Part shown: piece after piece, positions 1 through 9,016 of the stretch
Position numbering within the stretch: the stretch's first letter is position 1
Layout: every line of letters starts with the position of its first letter
Assembly (NCBI GenBank): GCA_030695905.1
Contig: JAUYOL010000027.1
Coordinates: 1 to 36,500, forward strand
From: Candidatus Omnitrophota bacterium
GTDB taxonomy: Bacteria > Omnitrophota > Gorgyraeia > 2-01-FULL-45-10
Direction of reading: 5' to 3'
DNA: 36,500 nt
The notes under the pieces: model-generated
Database searches by the model: none
Told to the model about the DNA's origin: nothing
What the model saw: the letters and a program-made list of their open reading frames with translations, nothing else
Program-made: the position numbers and the translations under genes

Positions 1-19
1 GTGTGGGGGTAGATATATA

Positions 20-241
20 AACCTAAGCCTACGGTTATGGGAAGCACAATAAAAATGTTAGGTCTTTTGTGAAGAAGAAAAACGGTTAAAAAGGGCCGAG
101 TTCCGCAGGCCCCCGTTTTTCGACAGAACAAAAGACCGACCTGGAACGAAGTGAAGGGTAACATTTTTCCTGCCACCTATACATGGCTATCTTACATACT
201 TATTTAGGTGGCTTGTGCTGACCGTAACTGTAGGCTTAGGT
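20..241 (+). ncRNA. Candidate structured RNA, rod-like with a side hairpin; class unknown (6S-like shape)
   Basis: This stretch has no supportable protein gene but folds into a nested structure. Bases 21-40 pair with 222-241 (20 positions, two of them G-U on the plus strand). Bases 44-49 pair with 213-218, 51-60 with 159-168 (perfect), 61-70 with 128-137 (perfect), 77-85 with 113-121 and 93-97 with 108-112. A separate hairpin, 172-178 with 206-212, sits on the 3' side. The small internal loops 41-43/219-221 and 71-73/125-127 can form tandem G.A pairs only if the plus strand is the RNA, and the wobble pairs agree, so I favour plus. A long rod with paired ends and a hairpin on the 3' side of the middle recalls 6S RNA, but here the 5' strand has almost no open bubble. 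I see no SRP, RNase P or tmRNA signature. A palindromic DNA element is the main alternative. The promoter would lie at or before the window edge. Confidence 0.5.
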
Positions 242-274
242 ATGGATAAGACAGGGGGAAAATTTACAAACGAA

Positions 275-1078
275 TTATACTACGACTATTGAGATGTTGT
301 TGGAGTCTGCGAGGGAGATGACTTCTGACTTATTCATGAGGAATGTCTTCTTTTCCTCAAGAGCGAGGACACTGCCTCTATTATCTATTATGGCTTTCAC
401 TGTATCCGGCCCTATTAAAGGGATGTCGAATCTCGCATCCTGGTCGGGCCGCGCCATCTTTACGACGGTAAAGGAGCCGTCTACGAGTTTTCCGGCTCTT
501 TTAATGGTGTCGTCCGTACCCTCCGCGGCCTCAAGCGCGATGACCGTCTTGTCCCTTATGACCACGGTCTGGCCGATATCGAATCCCGCGAGCTTCGAGG
601 CGACTTCGCGGCCGTATTCGATATCCTCTTTTTCGGATCTGGTCGGCGCGCGTTTTGTAAGCACGCCTTTCGACGGAACCAACTCTTCGAGATAAGGCGT
701 CGGGTCTATGACCTCTATACCTACCGTCCTTATCAGATTTGCTATACCCTTCAAGATGGCATAGTCTTTTTTACCGCCGGCCTTCTTTACAACCTCTTTC
801 GATTCCTCGTCAAATTTATCGCTATTCTTAAAGAGTATCTCTTTTTTTATCTTGCCCAAAAGCGTAACCTTATTAAGCCTTTCGGTGACAGCCAGAAGCA
901 TTGCTTTCTTCAGGTCGCCCCACTCAAACCAGTGGATCTTATCGGCATATTTTGATAACTCGTCGCTGGTCACGCCTTTTAGGCCTATGGCAATTACTGT
1001 ATCGCCTTTTTTCTTGGCCGACTTTGCGAATACTATCGGAAGTTCTCCAGCGCCGGCAACTAAACCTATCCTTGCCAT
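275..1078 (-). CDS. lpxI: UDP-2,3-diacylglucosamine pyrophosphatase LpxI
   Basis: LpxI hydrolyses UDP-2,3-diacylglucosamine to lipid X and UMP in the lipid A pathway, at the cytoplasmic side of the inner membrane. The protein opens with a glycine-rich segment (ARIGLVAGAGELPI) and a following AxxxG-type fold typical of the LpxI (DUF1009) family. It also carries the family's C-terminal part with KMARPDQDARFDIPLIG and the conserved G-P-D-T. The frame is open further upstream to 1141, but that extension lies inside fabZ; the ATG at 1078 begins the conserved MARIGL segment one base after the fabZ stop at 1080, so I chose it (267 residues, normal for the family). It is the last gene of the envelope cluster here. 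LpxI is the alternative to LpxH, and no lpxB follows within the window. Confidence 0.93.
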   Translation of the reverse strand: MARIGLVAGAGELPIVFAKSAKKKGDTVIAIGLKGVTSDELSKYADKIHWFEWGDLKKAMLLAVTERLNKVTLLGKIKKEILFKNSDKFDEESKEVVKKAGGKKDYAILKGIANLIRTVGIEVIDPTPYLEELVPSKGVLTKRAPTRSEKEDIEYGREVASKLAGFDIGQTVVIRDKTVIALEAAEGTDDTIKRAGKLVDGSFTVVKMARPDQDARFDIPLIGPDTVKAIIDNRGSVLALEEKKTFLMNKSEVISLADSNNISIVVV

Positions 1079-1079
1079 A

Positions 1080-1544
1080 TTATTCGTTTGGAGTGACAAA
1101 GGCGAACATAAATTCCGCTTCCGCCACAACTTCTCCATCAACTTTTGCCACGCCGCGTGCCTTCATCATGCTCAATTTTGTCTTCAGTATATCTATCTCC
1201 ATCACCAACTGATCGCCCGGCACTACGGGCTTGCGAAACTTGGCCTCGCTTATACTCATAAAGAACGCAAGCTTTCCAAGGTTATCCTTTATGTTCAAAG
1301 CGCCCACTCCACCGGTCTGCGCCATCGCTTCTATTATGAGGACTCCCGGCATAATAGGCTTGCCCGGGAAATGCCCCTGGAAGAACGGCTCATTTATCGT
1401 AACATTCTTTATGCCCACGACCTTTTGGTCGGTGCATTCGATTATCCTATCCACCAATAAAAATGGATATCTATGAGGTATTATCTTCTGTATCATGCTT
1501 ACATCCAACACCTTACCTTTTATATCCAGTTCTTCGATTCCCAT
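1080..1544 (-). CDS. fabZ: (3R)-hydroxyacyl-ACP dehydratase FabZ
   Basis: FabZ dehydrates (3R)-hydroxyacyl-ACP to trans-2-enoyl-ACP in the fatty-acid elongation cycle and competes with LpxA/LpxD for the same hydroxyacyl-ACP pool. The hot-dog fold signature is clear: [12 protein letters not shown] near residues 22-33, the catalytic histidine in [11 protein letters not shown] (His58) and the catalytic glutamate in IIEAMAQ (Glu72). The length of 154 residues is normal. The start lies 13 bases after the lpxC stop and its stop touches lpxI, so all three are surely cotranscribed. In many bacteria (for example Bacteroidota) fabZ is fused to lpxC. Here they are separate but adjacent in the same order. 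The usual downstream partner lpxA is absent. Confidence 0.97.
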   Translation of the reverse strand: MGIEELDIKGKVLDVSMIQKIIPHRYPFLLVDRIIECTDQKVVGIKNVTINEPFFQGHFPGKPIMPGVLIIEAMAQTGGVGALNIKDNLGKLAFFMSISEAKFRKPVVPGDQLVMEIDILKTKLSMMKARGVAKVDGEVVAEAEFMFAFVTPNE

Positions 1545-1557
1545 TTTAGTCTCCTTG

Positions 1558-2394
1558 TTATAACTTCTTTAATTTTTTTACAAGATCCATATTTAGCCTA
1601 TGGCCGCTCTTCACCGCGACTATGTGCGTCTTTAAGTTCATACCGACAAGGCTTAAATCCCCGATTAAATCCAGTATCTTATGCCGCACGCACTCGTCGG
1701 GAAACCGTAGTCTATTCTTCATTGGGCCGGATTTGCCCATTATAAGCGTATTGTTAGAATTCGCGCCCTTCCCAAAACCCAGCATCCTTAATAGGATGGC
1801 CTCTTTTTTCATACAAAAAGTGCGGGCAGGCGCTATCTGATTTTTAAAACTATCTGCATCTATCTCGATACTAAGAAACTGCTTACCGATGCTTTTCACA
1901 GGATATGAGAGATGATATGATATCTTAAATCCATCATACGGAACTGCCTCCAATGAGGACCCGTCTCTTCCGATGCACTTTACCGCATCTTTAATAACAA
2001 GTTCTTTCGCCGGAGCGTCCTGTTCAATTATACCGGCACGCTCCAAAGCATCCACATATCCTAAAGCGCTTCCGTCCAAACCCGGCAATTCGCTTCCGTC
2101 TACTTCTATATTTATATTATTTATTCCAAGCGCAAAAACCGCCGATAAAAGGTGTTCGGTGGTCTGTATCTGGGCTAAGCCTGCCTTTAATGTCGTCCTG
2201 CGTTTCTTAAAGCTACTGTCATCCAAAGAGAGCGTATTTATGTTTATATTGGGCTTGCCCGGCAGATCTATCCTTATAAAATTTATCCCGCTATCAGCGG
2301 GAGCGCTATTAAACTTAAGGTTTGTTTTCGAGCCCGTCTGGAGCCCGATACCTTCGATCGAGACGGAAGATCGAATCGTCTTTTGCTTTGTCAT
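1558..2394 (-). CDS. lpxC: UDP-3-O-acyl-N-acetylglucosamine deacetylase LpxC
   Basis: LpxC is the zinc-dependent, committed step of lipid A synthesis. It removes the acetyl group from UDP-3-O-acyl-GlcNAc in the cytoplasm. The visible active-site residues fall at the E. coli spacing: QTTEHLLSA with Glu80/His81, the zinc ligands in VRHKILD (His238, Asp242), and the general acid histidine in KSGHRLN (His265). The N-terminal half has the family's RTTL motif and [10 protein letters not shown]. At 278 residues it is somewhat shorter than the E. coli enzyme, the difference lying mostly at the C-terminus after the last conserved motif. It follows lpxD after a 64-base gap filled by an imperfect palindrome, unlike the near-zero spacings elsewhere in this cluster. 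Confidence 0.97.
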   Translation of the reverse strand: MTKQKTIRSSVSIEGIGLQTGSKTNLKFNSAPADSGINFIRIDLPGKPNININTLSLDDSSFKKRRTTLKAGLAQIQTTEHLLSAVFALGINNINIEVDGSELPGLDGSALGYVDALERAGIIEQDAPAKELVIKDAVKCIGRDGSSLEAVPYDGFKISYHLSYPVKSIGKQFLSIEIDADSFKNQIAPARTFCMKKEAILLRMLGFGKGANSNNTLIMGKSGPMKNRLRFPDECVRHKILDLIGDLSLVGMNLKTHIVAVKSGHRLNMDLVKKLKKL

Positions 2395-2414
2395 GGTTCG
2401 GCTGGCTCACCATA

Positions 2415-2459
2415 ACCCCGAGCAAAGCTGTCTATAATAAACCGGCTGCGTCGAGGGGT
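2415..2459. repeat. Imperfect palindrome filling the lpxD-lpxC gap
   Basis: Bases 2415-2428 (ACCCCGAGCAAAGC) and 2445-2459 (GCTGCGTCGAGGGGT) are imperfect inverted copies around a 16-base centre. The element begins right at the lpxD stop codon and occupies most of the gap before lpxC. Its CCCC-GAGC / GTCGAGGGG arms look like those of the element inside ispE at 13884-13944, so it may be a decayed member of the same short palindrome class. As RNA it would form a hairpin between two cistrons. Confidence 0.4.
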
Positions 2460-3493
2460 CACTTCTTCTCTAACTCTTTTATTTTTGCTTCCAGCTTTCT
2501 TACGCGTTCGAATAACTTCGGAAGCAAGCCCGTGCACGCTATCATGTCTCTGGCCTTATCAACTTGTCTGGCCGGATAGCCAAATAATATTGTCTTTGGC
2601 ACCGGAAAAGATTTTGATATGCCTGTTTTTGCGCCGGCCATTACAAAGTCGCCTATCTTCACATGGTCCGCGACACCTACCTGGCCGCCGAATACTACAT
2701 TCCTGCCCAGCGTAGAGCTTCCGGATATGCCTGACTGTGCCGCTATCAGACAGTATGGGCCTATGATAACATTGTGAGCTATCTGACAAAGGTTATCTAT
2801 CTTGGAGCCTTTGCCTATTATAGTCTTATTGAACCGTGCCCTGTCTATGGTAACACAGGAACCTATCTCCACATCGTCTTCGACAACTACTATCCCAAGC
2901 TGGGGAACTTTGAAGTGCGTTCCATTCCCTTGCGTATCAAATCCAAAACCATCGCTTCCCACGACAGTGGAGGGGTGTATTATAACCCTATTGCCTATTA
3001 TTATCGACTCTCTGATGGTAACATGAGGGTATAGAATACAATCCTGCCCTATCTTTGAGTTCTTACCTATATAGCAGAATGAATATATGATAGTATTGTC
3101 ACCTATCGTGGCTTTGTCGGCTATAACAGCATAGGGCCCTATAGATACATTCTTGCCTAAAGAGGCGCTTTCAGATATTACAGCGGTCTTGTGGATGCCT
3201 TTGGGATGCGGGATCGATTCCGGAAGGACGAATTCTATTATCTTTGACAGGGCCACTGAAGGGTAATCGACCTTTATCATCGGCTTATTGAAGGACTTGC
3301 TCGTATTTTTCGGAACGATGACGCAGGAAGCCTTGGTTAGATCGACTAATTCCTCATCCTTGGGACCCGCTATAAAAGCAAGATCGCCTTCCTGCGCGTT
3401 CTGTATACCGTTTATGCCCTTTATCGCGATTTCGCCGTCGCCTACAAGTTCGCCGTTTACGAATTTAGCTATCTCTTTTAATGTCTTTGACAT
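2459..3493 (-). CDS. lpxD: UDP-3-O-acylglucosamine N-acyltransferase LpxD
   Basis: LpxD adds the N-linked hydroxyacyl chain from acyl-ACP to UDP-3-O-acyl-glucosamine. The N-terminal uridine-binding domain is seen at residues 1-95 ([17 protein letters not shown], then [16 protein letters not shown]). It is followed by a left-handed beta-helix of hexapeptide repeats from about residue 100 to 310 (for example the run at 121-150 and 226-262). The catalytic histidine sits in [12 protein letters not shown] (His240, matching E. coli His239). A short helical tail rich in K/E ends the 344-residue protein, as in the family. It lies between the ompH-like gene (11-base gap) and lpxC. Confidence 0.97.
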   Translation of the reverse strand: MSKTLKEIAKFVNGELVGDGEIAIKGINGIQNAQEGDLAFIAGPKDEELVDLTKASCVIVPKNTSKSFNKPMIKVDYPSVALSKIIEFVLPESIPHPKGIHKTAVISESASLGKNVSIGPYAVIADKATIGDNTIIYSFCYIGKNSKIGQDCILYPHVTIRESIIIGNRVIIHPSTVVGSDGFGFDTQGNGTHFKVPQLGIVVVEDDVEIGSCVTIDRARFNKTIIGKGSKIDNLCQIAHNVIIGPYCLIAAQSGISGSSTLGRNVVFGGQVGVADHVKIGDFVMAGAKTGISKSFPVPKTILFGYPARQVDKARDMIACTGLLPKLFERVRKLEAKIKELEKK

Positions 3494-3504
3494 AAATAAA
3501 ATAT

Positions 3505-4017
3505 CTATTTCTTGGGTGTTCCCGCATTCAGCCTCTTAATAACTTCGGCTGTAAGGTCGAGTTCCGCCTGGCCATATAGAACAGTCTGCTTTATCAAAAC
3601 GATATCATAGCCGGATTCTTTCGAATAAACGGATATAACGCCGTCTATATCTTTCTGTATTTCACCGAGCATCGTATTTCTCTGCTTTATAAGTTCGTCG
3701 CGGACTTTTCTGTCAAATTCCTGAAGGTTCTTTATTTTGTCGTCGATGACGGTCTGCTTCTCCGCTTTTGCCTTGTCCGAAAGAAGCGTCTGCTCATCTT
3801 TTAATTTGCGTATTTCATCGACAAATTTCTGCCTCTCGGCGTCTTTACCCTTTACCTGGCCTTCAAAACTCTTTTCATAATCTTTTGTCTTTGCATACTC
3901 ATCCGATACCTTAGCCAGATCTACAAATCCAATCTTATACTCTTTTGCGGCCGCATTGGAACATGCGAGCCCGATAACTAAGAATGCTGTGACCGCTAAA
4001 ACAACTATTTTTTTCAT
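3505..4017 (-). CDS. OmpH/Skp-family periplasmic chaperone
   Basis: The 170-residue protein has a signal peptide ([24 protein letters not shown], residues 1-24, with likely cleavage after ANAAAK-type small residues). The OmpH/Skp start [18 protein letters not shown] follows, then a long charged coiled-coil from about 45 to 125 and a C-terminal return strand ([20 protein letters not shown]). This is the tentacled holdase that escorts outer-membrane proteins across the periplasm to BamA. A cysteine at position 19 inside the hydrophobic stretch could be taken for a lipobox but lacks the usual small residues and Gly/Ala just before it. Position directly after bamA and before lpxD is the standard order. 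A good ribosome binding site (GGGAGGAAG) precedes the ATG. Confidence 0.93.
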   Translation of the reverse strand: MKKIVVLAVTAFLVIGLACSNAAAKEYKIGFVDLAKVSDEYAKTKDYEKSFEGQVKGKDAERQKFVDEIRKLKDEQTLLSDKAKAEKQTVIDDKIKNLQEFDRKVRDELIKQRNTMLGEIQKDIDGVISVYSKESGYDIVLIKQTVLYGQAELDLTAEVIKRLNAGTPKK

Positions 4018-4046
4018 ACAACTTCCTCCCTTTCTATATTTTTCGG

Positions 4047-6374
4047 TTAAAATCCCCTGCTTATACTAAAATAAAACTCGCCTGACTCCGAATCATCATT
4101 TGTATTATTCTTTACCAGCGGGTAACCCCAATCAAGCCTGAAAGGACCGACCGGAGTATTGACTCTTATACCAATACCGGCGCCGGACTTATAGCCGCCG
4201 CCCACCAGAAAATCTTTTGTATCCGCCCAAACGTTACCAAAGTCATAAAAGATAGCCCCTTTAAGTATTTTTTCATATATTGGGAACGTTATTTCGGCGT
4301 TTCCTATCAAGAGCGCGTCGCCGCCGATAGGTTCATCGGAGCCGGTATCTCTGGGGCCGACTTTTCTTTCCTTATATCCGCGTATAGTATTAGCGCCGCC
4401 GGCATAGAATCTTTCATATATAGGCACTTCGTCTGAGCTTCCATATGAGGTCGCCCAACCGGCACGGCCTTTGAATTCCAGAACAAACTTCTCAAAGAAT
4501 GTATGGTAGAATGCCGCCGTAGCCGTTCCTTTTACGTAATTTTTGTCTCCGCCGAAAATACCGCCGGCGTCTTCAAGACCACCGTTTAATATATATCCGT
4601 GCCCGGGATTGTATACATTGTCCCTTGTGTCCTGCGTCAACTGCCCGGAAATAGCCGAAACATAATTAGAGCCTTCTTCATTCCTAAAAGAGCTCGACGC
4701 ATAATTTGGTATACTGCCTATGTCGACATTCTCCAATCTATACATGGCGTCCGCCCTTAAATGCTCGGTGAGCTCTTTGCCGGCCTTCAGGTCAAAACCC
4801 GTCCTCGTTTCATCGTAGGCCCAACCGACCTCCAACTGTCTGGTATGGCTTGTGCGGTACATATCAAAACCAAACATATACGGCCAGCCAAATATCCATG
4901 GATCCACCCAGCCTATATTGTAGTTCTGTCTCACCATACCGATTTCGGCTCTTATCACAAGATTCTGCCCGCCGCCCGTAAAGGTAGGGAAGTTTAGTAT
5001 ATCGAAGTTTCTCTGGCCAACCTCTACAAAGCCCAAGAACTGGTCGACAGAGCTGTATCCGCCGCCAAAGGAGAACTCCCCCGTCTTCGTCTCTTTGACA
5101 TTGACTATCATATTGTGCACCTGCGGCACATTCGTAGGCTCTGTATCAAAGCTTATATCTTCGAATAAACCGAGATTATAGAGACGCTCTTTTGATCTTT
5201 TTATCTTTGCGCCGTTAAATTTATCACCCGGGTAGACCCTGAGCTCTCTTCTTATGATGACTTCCCTGGTCTTGACATTCCCGCGTATGTATATCTTACC
5301 TACGTATACAACTTCTTTGGGATCGATTGTATATGTAAGATCCATATTTCCTGTGGATTGGTTAACATTCTGATCTATATCGACAACCGCGTCCATATAT
5401 CCATATTGAAAGTAGAGGTCGCGCACCCCGAGCATGTCATCCCTTAGCGAGCCTCTTGAAAAAGGCTTGCCCGGCTTCATCTTTATCCTGGACCGGACTT
5501 CCTTTTCCTTAAGAACAATGTTTCCCGCCACATCTATGTTGCCGACCAGATATTGCTTACCTTCTTTCACTTCGAAGGTAACATACATCTCGCTGCCGTC
5601 AGGGCTATAGTCAAGTTTTGGGGAGACCTCCACATCGAGATACCCCATGTTATCATAAAGCGCTTTTATCTTTTCCAAATCCTCGTCCAGCACATCCTCT
5701 TTGAATACTCCCGGATTGAATAACCAGGCCGGTTTTGTCCCAAGCACTTTTATTATCTTCGGAGTCTTAAGATGTTCGTTGCCGGCTACATTTACCTTCG
5801 TTACCCTGATACGCGTTTTTTCTTCTACCGCGATTATTATCTTTGTTTTATTGAGCTCCTTATCCACATCAAGCTCATACTTTATATCTACTGTCGGGTA
5901 ACCCTTCTTTATATACATAGACCTCATCTCGGCGATATCCTGCGCGAGTAATGACATATTTAGCATTTCATCCGGTTTTGATTTCATGGATTGCTTAAGC
6001 TTCTGGGTGGTAAATGCTTTATTGCCTTTGAATGTTATGTCGCCTATCACGGATTTCTCTTCCACGAAGATGGTTATGTTTATGCCGTCTTCATACGGCT
6101 CGCCGTCTATAGAAACATCGGTAAAATAATCCGTGGCATAAAGTCTTTTTAGATCCTCATTGACAACGACCTGGCTGAACGCTTCACCAGCCTTTGTCTT
6201 CATCTTTGATAGAATAGTCTCTGTGCTTATCGCCCTGTTGTTTTTAACAGCTATTGACTTGATTATCTTCCCGTCGTTGCCCTCGGGTTGTGAATATGAA
6301 GCCGCCGCAAAATAGAATTGTATGAGGCCTATACAAATTACAGACGCTAAAATCGATTTAAACAACTTGGTCAT
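4047..6374 (-). CDS. bamA: Outer membrane protein assembly factor BamA
   Basis: BamA is the essential beta-barrel insertase of the outer membrane. The 775-residue product begins with a signal peptide (hydrophobic stretch at about residues 8-28), then five POTRA domains to about residue 420 (units opening with IKSIAVKNNRAIS, IGDITFKGNKAF, VTKVNVAGNEHL, VGNIDVAGNIVL and VGKIYIRGNVKT). The C-terminal half is a Bac_surface_Ag barrel, with the conserved loop motif GGANTIRGYKERKVGPRD (IRGY in place of VRGF) and a terminal beta-signal ending in FSISRGF with the final phenylalanine. It starts two bases before the dnaB stop region and leads the envelope cluster. Confidence 0.97.
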   Translation of the reverse strand: MTKLFKSILASVICIGLIQFYFAAASYSQPEGNDGKIIKSIAVKNNRAISTETILSKMKTKAGEAFSQVVVNEDLKRLYATDYFTDVSIDGEPYEDGINITIFVEEKSVIGDITFKGNKAFTTQKLKQSMKSKPDEMLNMSLLAQDIAEMRSMYIKKGYPTVDIKYELDVDKELNKTKIIIAVEEKTRIRVTKVNVAGNEHLKTPKIIKVLGTKPAWLFNPGVFKEDVLDEDLEKIKALYDNMGYLDVEVSPKLDYSPDGSEMYVTFEVKEGKQYLVGNIDVAGNIVLKEKEVRSRIKMKPGKPFSRGSLRDDMLGVRDLYFQYGYMDAVVDIDQNVNQSTGNMDLTYTIDPKEVVYVGKIYIRGNVKTREVIIRRELRVYPGDKFNGAKIKRSKERLYNLGLFEDISFDTEPTNVPQVHNMIVNVKETKTGEFSFGGGYSSVDQFLGFVEVGQRNFDILNFPTFTGGGQNLVIRAEIGMVRQNYNIGWVDPWIFGWPYMFGFDMYRTSHTRQLEVGWAYDETRTGFDLKAGKELTEHLRADAMYRLENVDIGSIPNYASSSFRNEEGSNYVSAISGQLTQDTRDNVYNPGHGYILNGGLEDAGGIFGGDKNYVKGTATAAFYHTFFEKFVLEFKGRAGWATSYGSSDEVPIYERFYAGGANTIRGYKERKVGPRDTGSDEPIGGDALLIGNAEITFPIYEKILKGAIFYDFGNVWADTKDFLVGGGYKSGAGIGIRVNTPVGPFRLDWGYPLVKNNTNDDSESGEFYFSISRGF

Positions 6375-6375
6375 C

Positions 6376-7764
6376 TTAAACCCTTTCCATATCAGCGTTA
6401 GCGGTATCTTCCGCTCCGATAAAATCTTCCTGCCCGCGCACCAGATTTTCGAATCTCATATATTCGCCTATAAATGTAAGATTAAAACTCCCTACCGGGC
6501 CGTTCCTCTGTTTCGCTATAATGACTTCGGCTATCCCCTTATTCTCATCGGTAGGATTATAATATTCTTCCCTTAACAAAAGCACTACGAGGTCCGCGTC
6601 CTGCTCTATGGCGCCTGATTCTCTCAAGTCGGAAAGCTGCGGCCTGTGATCGGACCTCTGCTCTACGGCGCGCGACAACTGGCTTATGGCTATCAGCGGC
6701 ACGTTCAGTTCCCTGGCAAGCGCCTTTAATGACCTGGATATTTCGGATATCTCCTGCTGCCTGTTGTCCGATTTATAATTACCCTGCATCAGCTGCAGAT
6801 AGTCCAAGACTATCATCTGTATATCGTGCTGCGCTTTAAGACGGCGCGCCTTTGCGCGTAATTCCATAACTGAAATGCCGGGCGTATCATCTATGAATAT
6901 AGGGGCTTCGGATAATTTTCCGGCGGCTGTGACCAGTCTTGGCCAATCCGCCTGTGAAAGGAAGCCGGTCCTCACTTTATGCGCGTCAACCCTGGCGTGC
7001 GAACAGAGCATCCTCTGCACCAATTGCTCTTTAGACATTTCAAGGCTGAAGAAAGCGACAGGTTTCTTCTCAACAACGCCGACATGTTCGACTATGCACG
7101 CGGCCAGGGCGCTCTTACCCATTGAAGGCCGGCCCGCCATTACTATCAGGTCAGATCGTTGTAAGCCGGCCGTCTTTATATCCATATCCCTGAAACCCGT
7201 GGCAAGGCCCGTAATATTCTCTTTGCGCTGATAAAGGCTGTCTATAGTCTCTATAGAACTTTTTATAACATCTCTTAGCGGGACGGATCTGGATTCCACT
7301 TTCTTTGCGGCGATATCGAATATTATCTGTTCGGCCTTGTCCACAAGGCTGTCCGCCTCGTGTGATGTGTTATAGCATTCCGACGCTATTTGAGTCGCGG
7401 CATTTATGAGATTTCTTAGGATGCATTTCTCTTTGACGATCTTCGCGTAATAAGTTATATTTGCGGATGTTGGAACACTTGACGCTATATTCGCCAGATA
7501 CGCGGGGCCTCCCACATCGTCAAGCGCGTTAGTCTTTTTGAGCTCTTCTACTACGGTTACCAGGTCTACCGCTTTATTTTCATCGAATAGTTTTGTTATC
7601 GCGGAGTATATACTTTTGTGGGCATTTTTATAAAAACTTGACGCGCTCAGAAGTTCTATCGCGAGTGATGTGGCTTCGCGGTCCAACAACATCGAGCCCA
7701 ACACGGCCATTTCGGCTTCGAGGCTTTGAGGAGGCAGCTTCTCGATTATTTCCTGTCCCGCCAT
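6376..7764 (-). CDS. dnaB: Replicative DNA helicase DnaB
   Basis: DnaB is the hexameric helicase that unwinds the chromosome at the fork. The N-terminal DnaB domain starts at LPPQSLEAEMAVLGSML (about 9-25) and covers 100 residues. The RecA-like ATPase domain follows, with Walker A in AGRPSMGKSALA (about 205), the Walker B strand IQMIVLDYLQLM, the ISQLSRAVEQR arginine-rich segment and DLRESGAIEQDADLV. The length of 462 residues is standard and I see no intein. It sits at the end of rpsF-ssb-rpsR-rplI, the common bacterial arrangement, and is followed after one base by bamA, so the two operons are physically joined. Confidence 0.98.
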   Translation of the reverse strand: MAGQEIIEKLPPQSLEAEMAVLGSMLLDREATSLAIELLSASSFYKNAHKSIYSAITKLFDENKAVDLVTVVEELKKTNALDDVGGPAYLANIASSVPTSANITYYAKIVKEKCILRNLINAATQIASECYNTSHEADSLVDKAEQIIFDIAAKKVESRSVPLRDVIKSSIETIDSLYQRKENITGLATGFRDMDIKTAGLQRSDLIVMAGRPSMGKSALAACIVEHVGVVEKKPVAFFSLEMSKEQLVQRMLCSHARVDAHKVRTGFLSQADWPRLVTAAGKLSEAPIFIDDTPGISVMELRAKARRLKAQHDIQMIVLDYLQLMQGNYKSDNRQQEISEISRSLKALARELNVPLIAISQLSRAVEQRSDHRPQLSDLRESGAIEQDADLVVLLLREEYYNPTDENKGIAEVIIAKQRNGPVGSFNLTFIGEYMRFENLVRGQEDFIGAEDTANADMERV

Positions 7765-7771
7765 AAAAACT

Positions 7772-8215
7772 TTACTCTTTGACGATCCAAACTCTTAAGG
7801 TCGCCTTTACTTCCGGATGTAGTTTTGCGCCTATCTGATAAGTCCCTAACTTCTTGATAGGCTCATCGATCACAATATCTTTTTTGTCTATTAATATGCC
7901 CTGGGCCTCGAGCGCTTTTGAAACCATCTCGGCGGTTACGGTGCCGAATAATTTTTCTTCCTCGCCCGCTTTGGCATTTATCGTTATCGATAGGCCGGCT
8001 ATTTTTTCGGCCAGCACCTTCGCTTCGTTTAGCTTGCCCTGGTCTTCGGCAGCCTGTTTCTTCTTTAACGATTCCAGCGTCTTAATATTTCCCGGCGTGG
8101 CTTCTTTCGCTAAGTTTTTTGGAAGAAGGTAATTCCTCGCGTATCCGTCTTTAACGTTGATGCAATCTCCTGCTCTTCCGAGCCTGTCTATTGTCTGCGT
8201 CAGTATAACTTTCAT
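7772..8215 (-). CDS. rplI: 50S ribosomal protein L9 (bL9)
   Basis: The 147-residue protein shows the L9 N-terminal RNA-binding domain (MKVILTQTIDRLGRAGDCINVKDGYARNYL region, with the GYARNYLLPK signature at about 25-34), a long connecting helix of lysine/alanine-rich sequence at about 41-75, and the C-terminal domain with GKLFGTVT-type EEKLFGTVTAEMV. L9 binds 23S rRNA near the L1 stalk. It lies between rpsR and dnaB with gaps of 12 and 7 bases. Confidence 0.98.
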   Translation of the reverse strand: MKVILTQTIDRLGRAGDCINVKDGYARNYLLPKNLAKEATPGNIKTLESLKKKQAAEDQGKLNEAKVLAEKIAGLSITINAKAGEEEKLFGTVTAEMVSKALEAQGILIDKKDIVIDEPIKKLGTYQIGAKLHPEVKATLRVWIVKE

Positions 8216-8227
8216 CGATAAACCTTT

Positions 8228-8494
8228 CTAATCCGCGACAAAAGGCAGAAGCGACAACACTCTTGCTTTACGTATGGCACGCGCCAACTGTCTTTGATGT
8301 CTTGCGCAGTTTCCGGTTATCCTTGAAGGCATTATCTTACCGCGCTCGGTAATTAGCTTCTGGAATTTCTGATAGTCAAGATAATCTATATTCTCAACTT
8401 TATCCATGCAGAATCTGCATGGTTTTTTCTTAAATATCTTCTTTTTTTTGTCACCGTCTCGTTTTGGTTTTCTCTTCTCTCCGAATCTTGGCAT
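8228..8494 (-). CDS. rpsR: 30S ribosomal protein S18 (bS18), cysteine-bearing form
   Basis: S18 pairs with S6 on the platform of the 30S subunit. The 88-residue product has a very basic N-terminal tail rich in K/R, the core [21 protein letters not shown], and the family ending [18 protein letters not shown]. Cysteines in CRFC near residue 27-30 and a later one in GNCARHQR fit a zinc-binding (C+) version of the protein. The position between ssb and rplI is the usual one. Confidence 0.97.
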   Translation of the reverse strand: MPRFGEKRKPKRDGDKKKKIFKKKPCRFCMDKVENIDYLDYQKFQKLITERGKIMPSRITGNCARHQRQLARAIRKARVLSLLPFVAD

Positions 8495-8517
8495 CGCATC
8501 TCCTCAATTTTACTTCA

Positions 8518-9006
8518 CTAAAATGGCGCCTCTTCCGAATCCGCGCCTGACTTACTTGCTTTATTGTTCCCGCCCTGGTCCGGTATGGGCCCAAGCTCTT
8601 CGTTTAAATTTATCGTAGCTACATCGCCTGAAGCCGTGTCCGCTTTTGGCGAAGAAGCACCCGCTTTTTCGCCGGAGCCGCCTCTTAAAAACTGCACATT
8701 GTCGGCTATTACCTCTATCGTGCTTCTTTTCTGTCCGTCCTGGCTTTCCCAGCTTCTCGACTGAAGCCTTCCTTCAACAAATACCGGGCTGCCCTTCGAA
8801 AGATATTCGCCGCAAACCTCCGCTCTTCGGCCCCATACAACAACCCTTACGAACGACACCTCTTCTTTCTTTTCGCCCGCCTGGCTGGTATATACTCTGT
8901 TAATGGCAATAGTAAAACTCGCTACCGCGGTACCGCTCGGTACGTATCTGAGCTCCGGATCGCGCGTCAGGTTTCCCATTATAAATACTTTATTCAGGCT
9001 TGCCAT
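8518..9006 (-). CDS. ssb: Single-stranded DNA-binding protein
   Basis: The OB-fold covers about residues 1-108, opening MASLNKVFIMGNLTRDPELRYVPSG and containing FVRVVVWGRRAEVCGEYLSKGSPVFVEGRLQ. A flexible glycine/serine/asparagine-rich linker follows. The C-terminal tip reads SEEAPF, a recognisable variant of the DDDIPF tail that docks partner proteins. SSB coats single-stranded DNA in replication and repair. At 162 residues the length is typical. It lies between rpsF and rpsR, as in most bacteria. Confidence 0.97.
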   Translation of the reverse strand: MASLNKVFIMGNLTRDPELRYVPSGTAVASFTIAINRVYTSQAGEKKEEVSFVRVVVWGRRAEVCGEYLSKGSPVFVEGRLQSRSWESQDGQKRSTIEVIADNVQFLRGGSGEKAGASSPKADTASGDVATINLNEELGPIPDQGGNNKASKSGADSEEAPF

Positions 9007-9016
9007 CTTATATGTC

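Noticed and set aside
20-241. SRP RNA, RNase P RNA or tmRNA as identity of the structured region
   Set aside because: None of the conserved cores is visible: no SRP helix 8 GGAA loop with AGCAGC, no RNase P P4 motifs, no tmRNA tRNA-like ends or tag frame.
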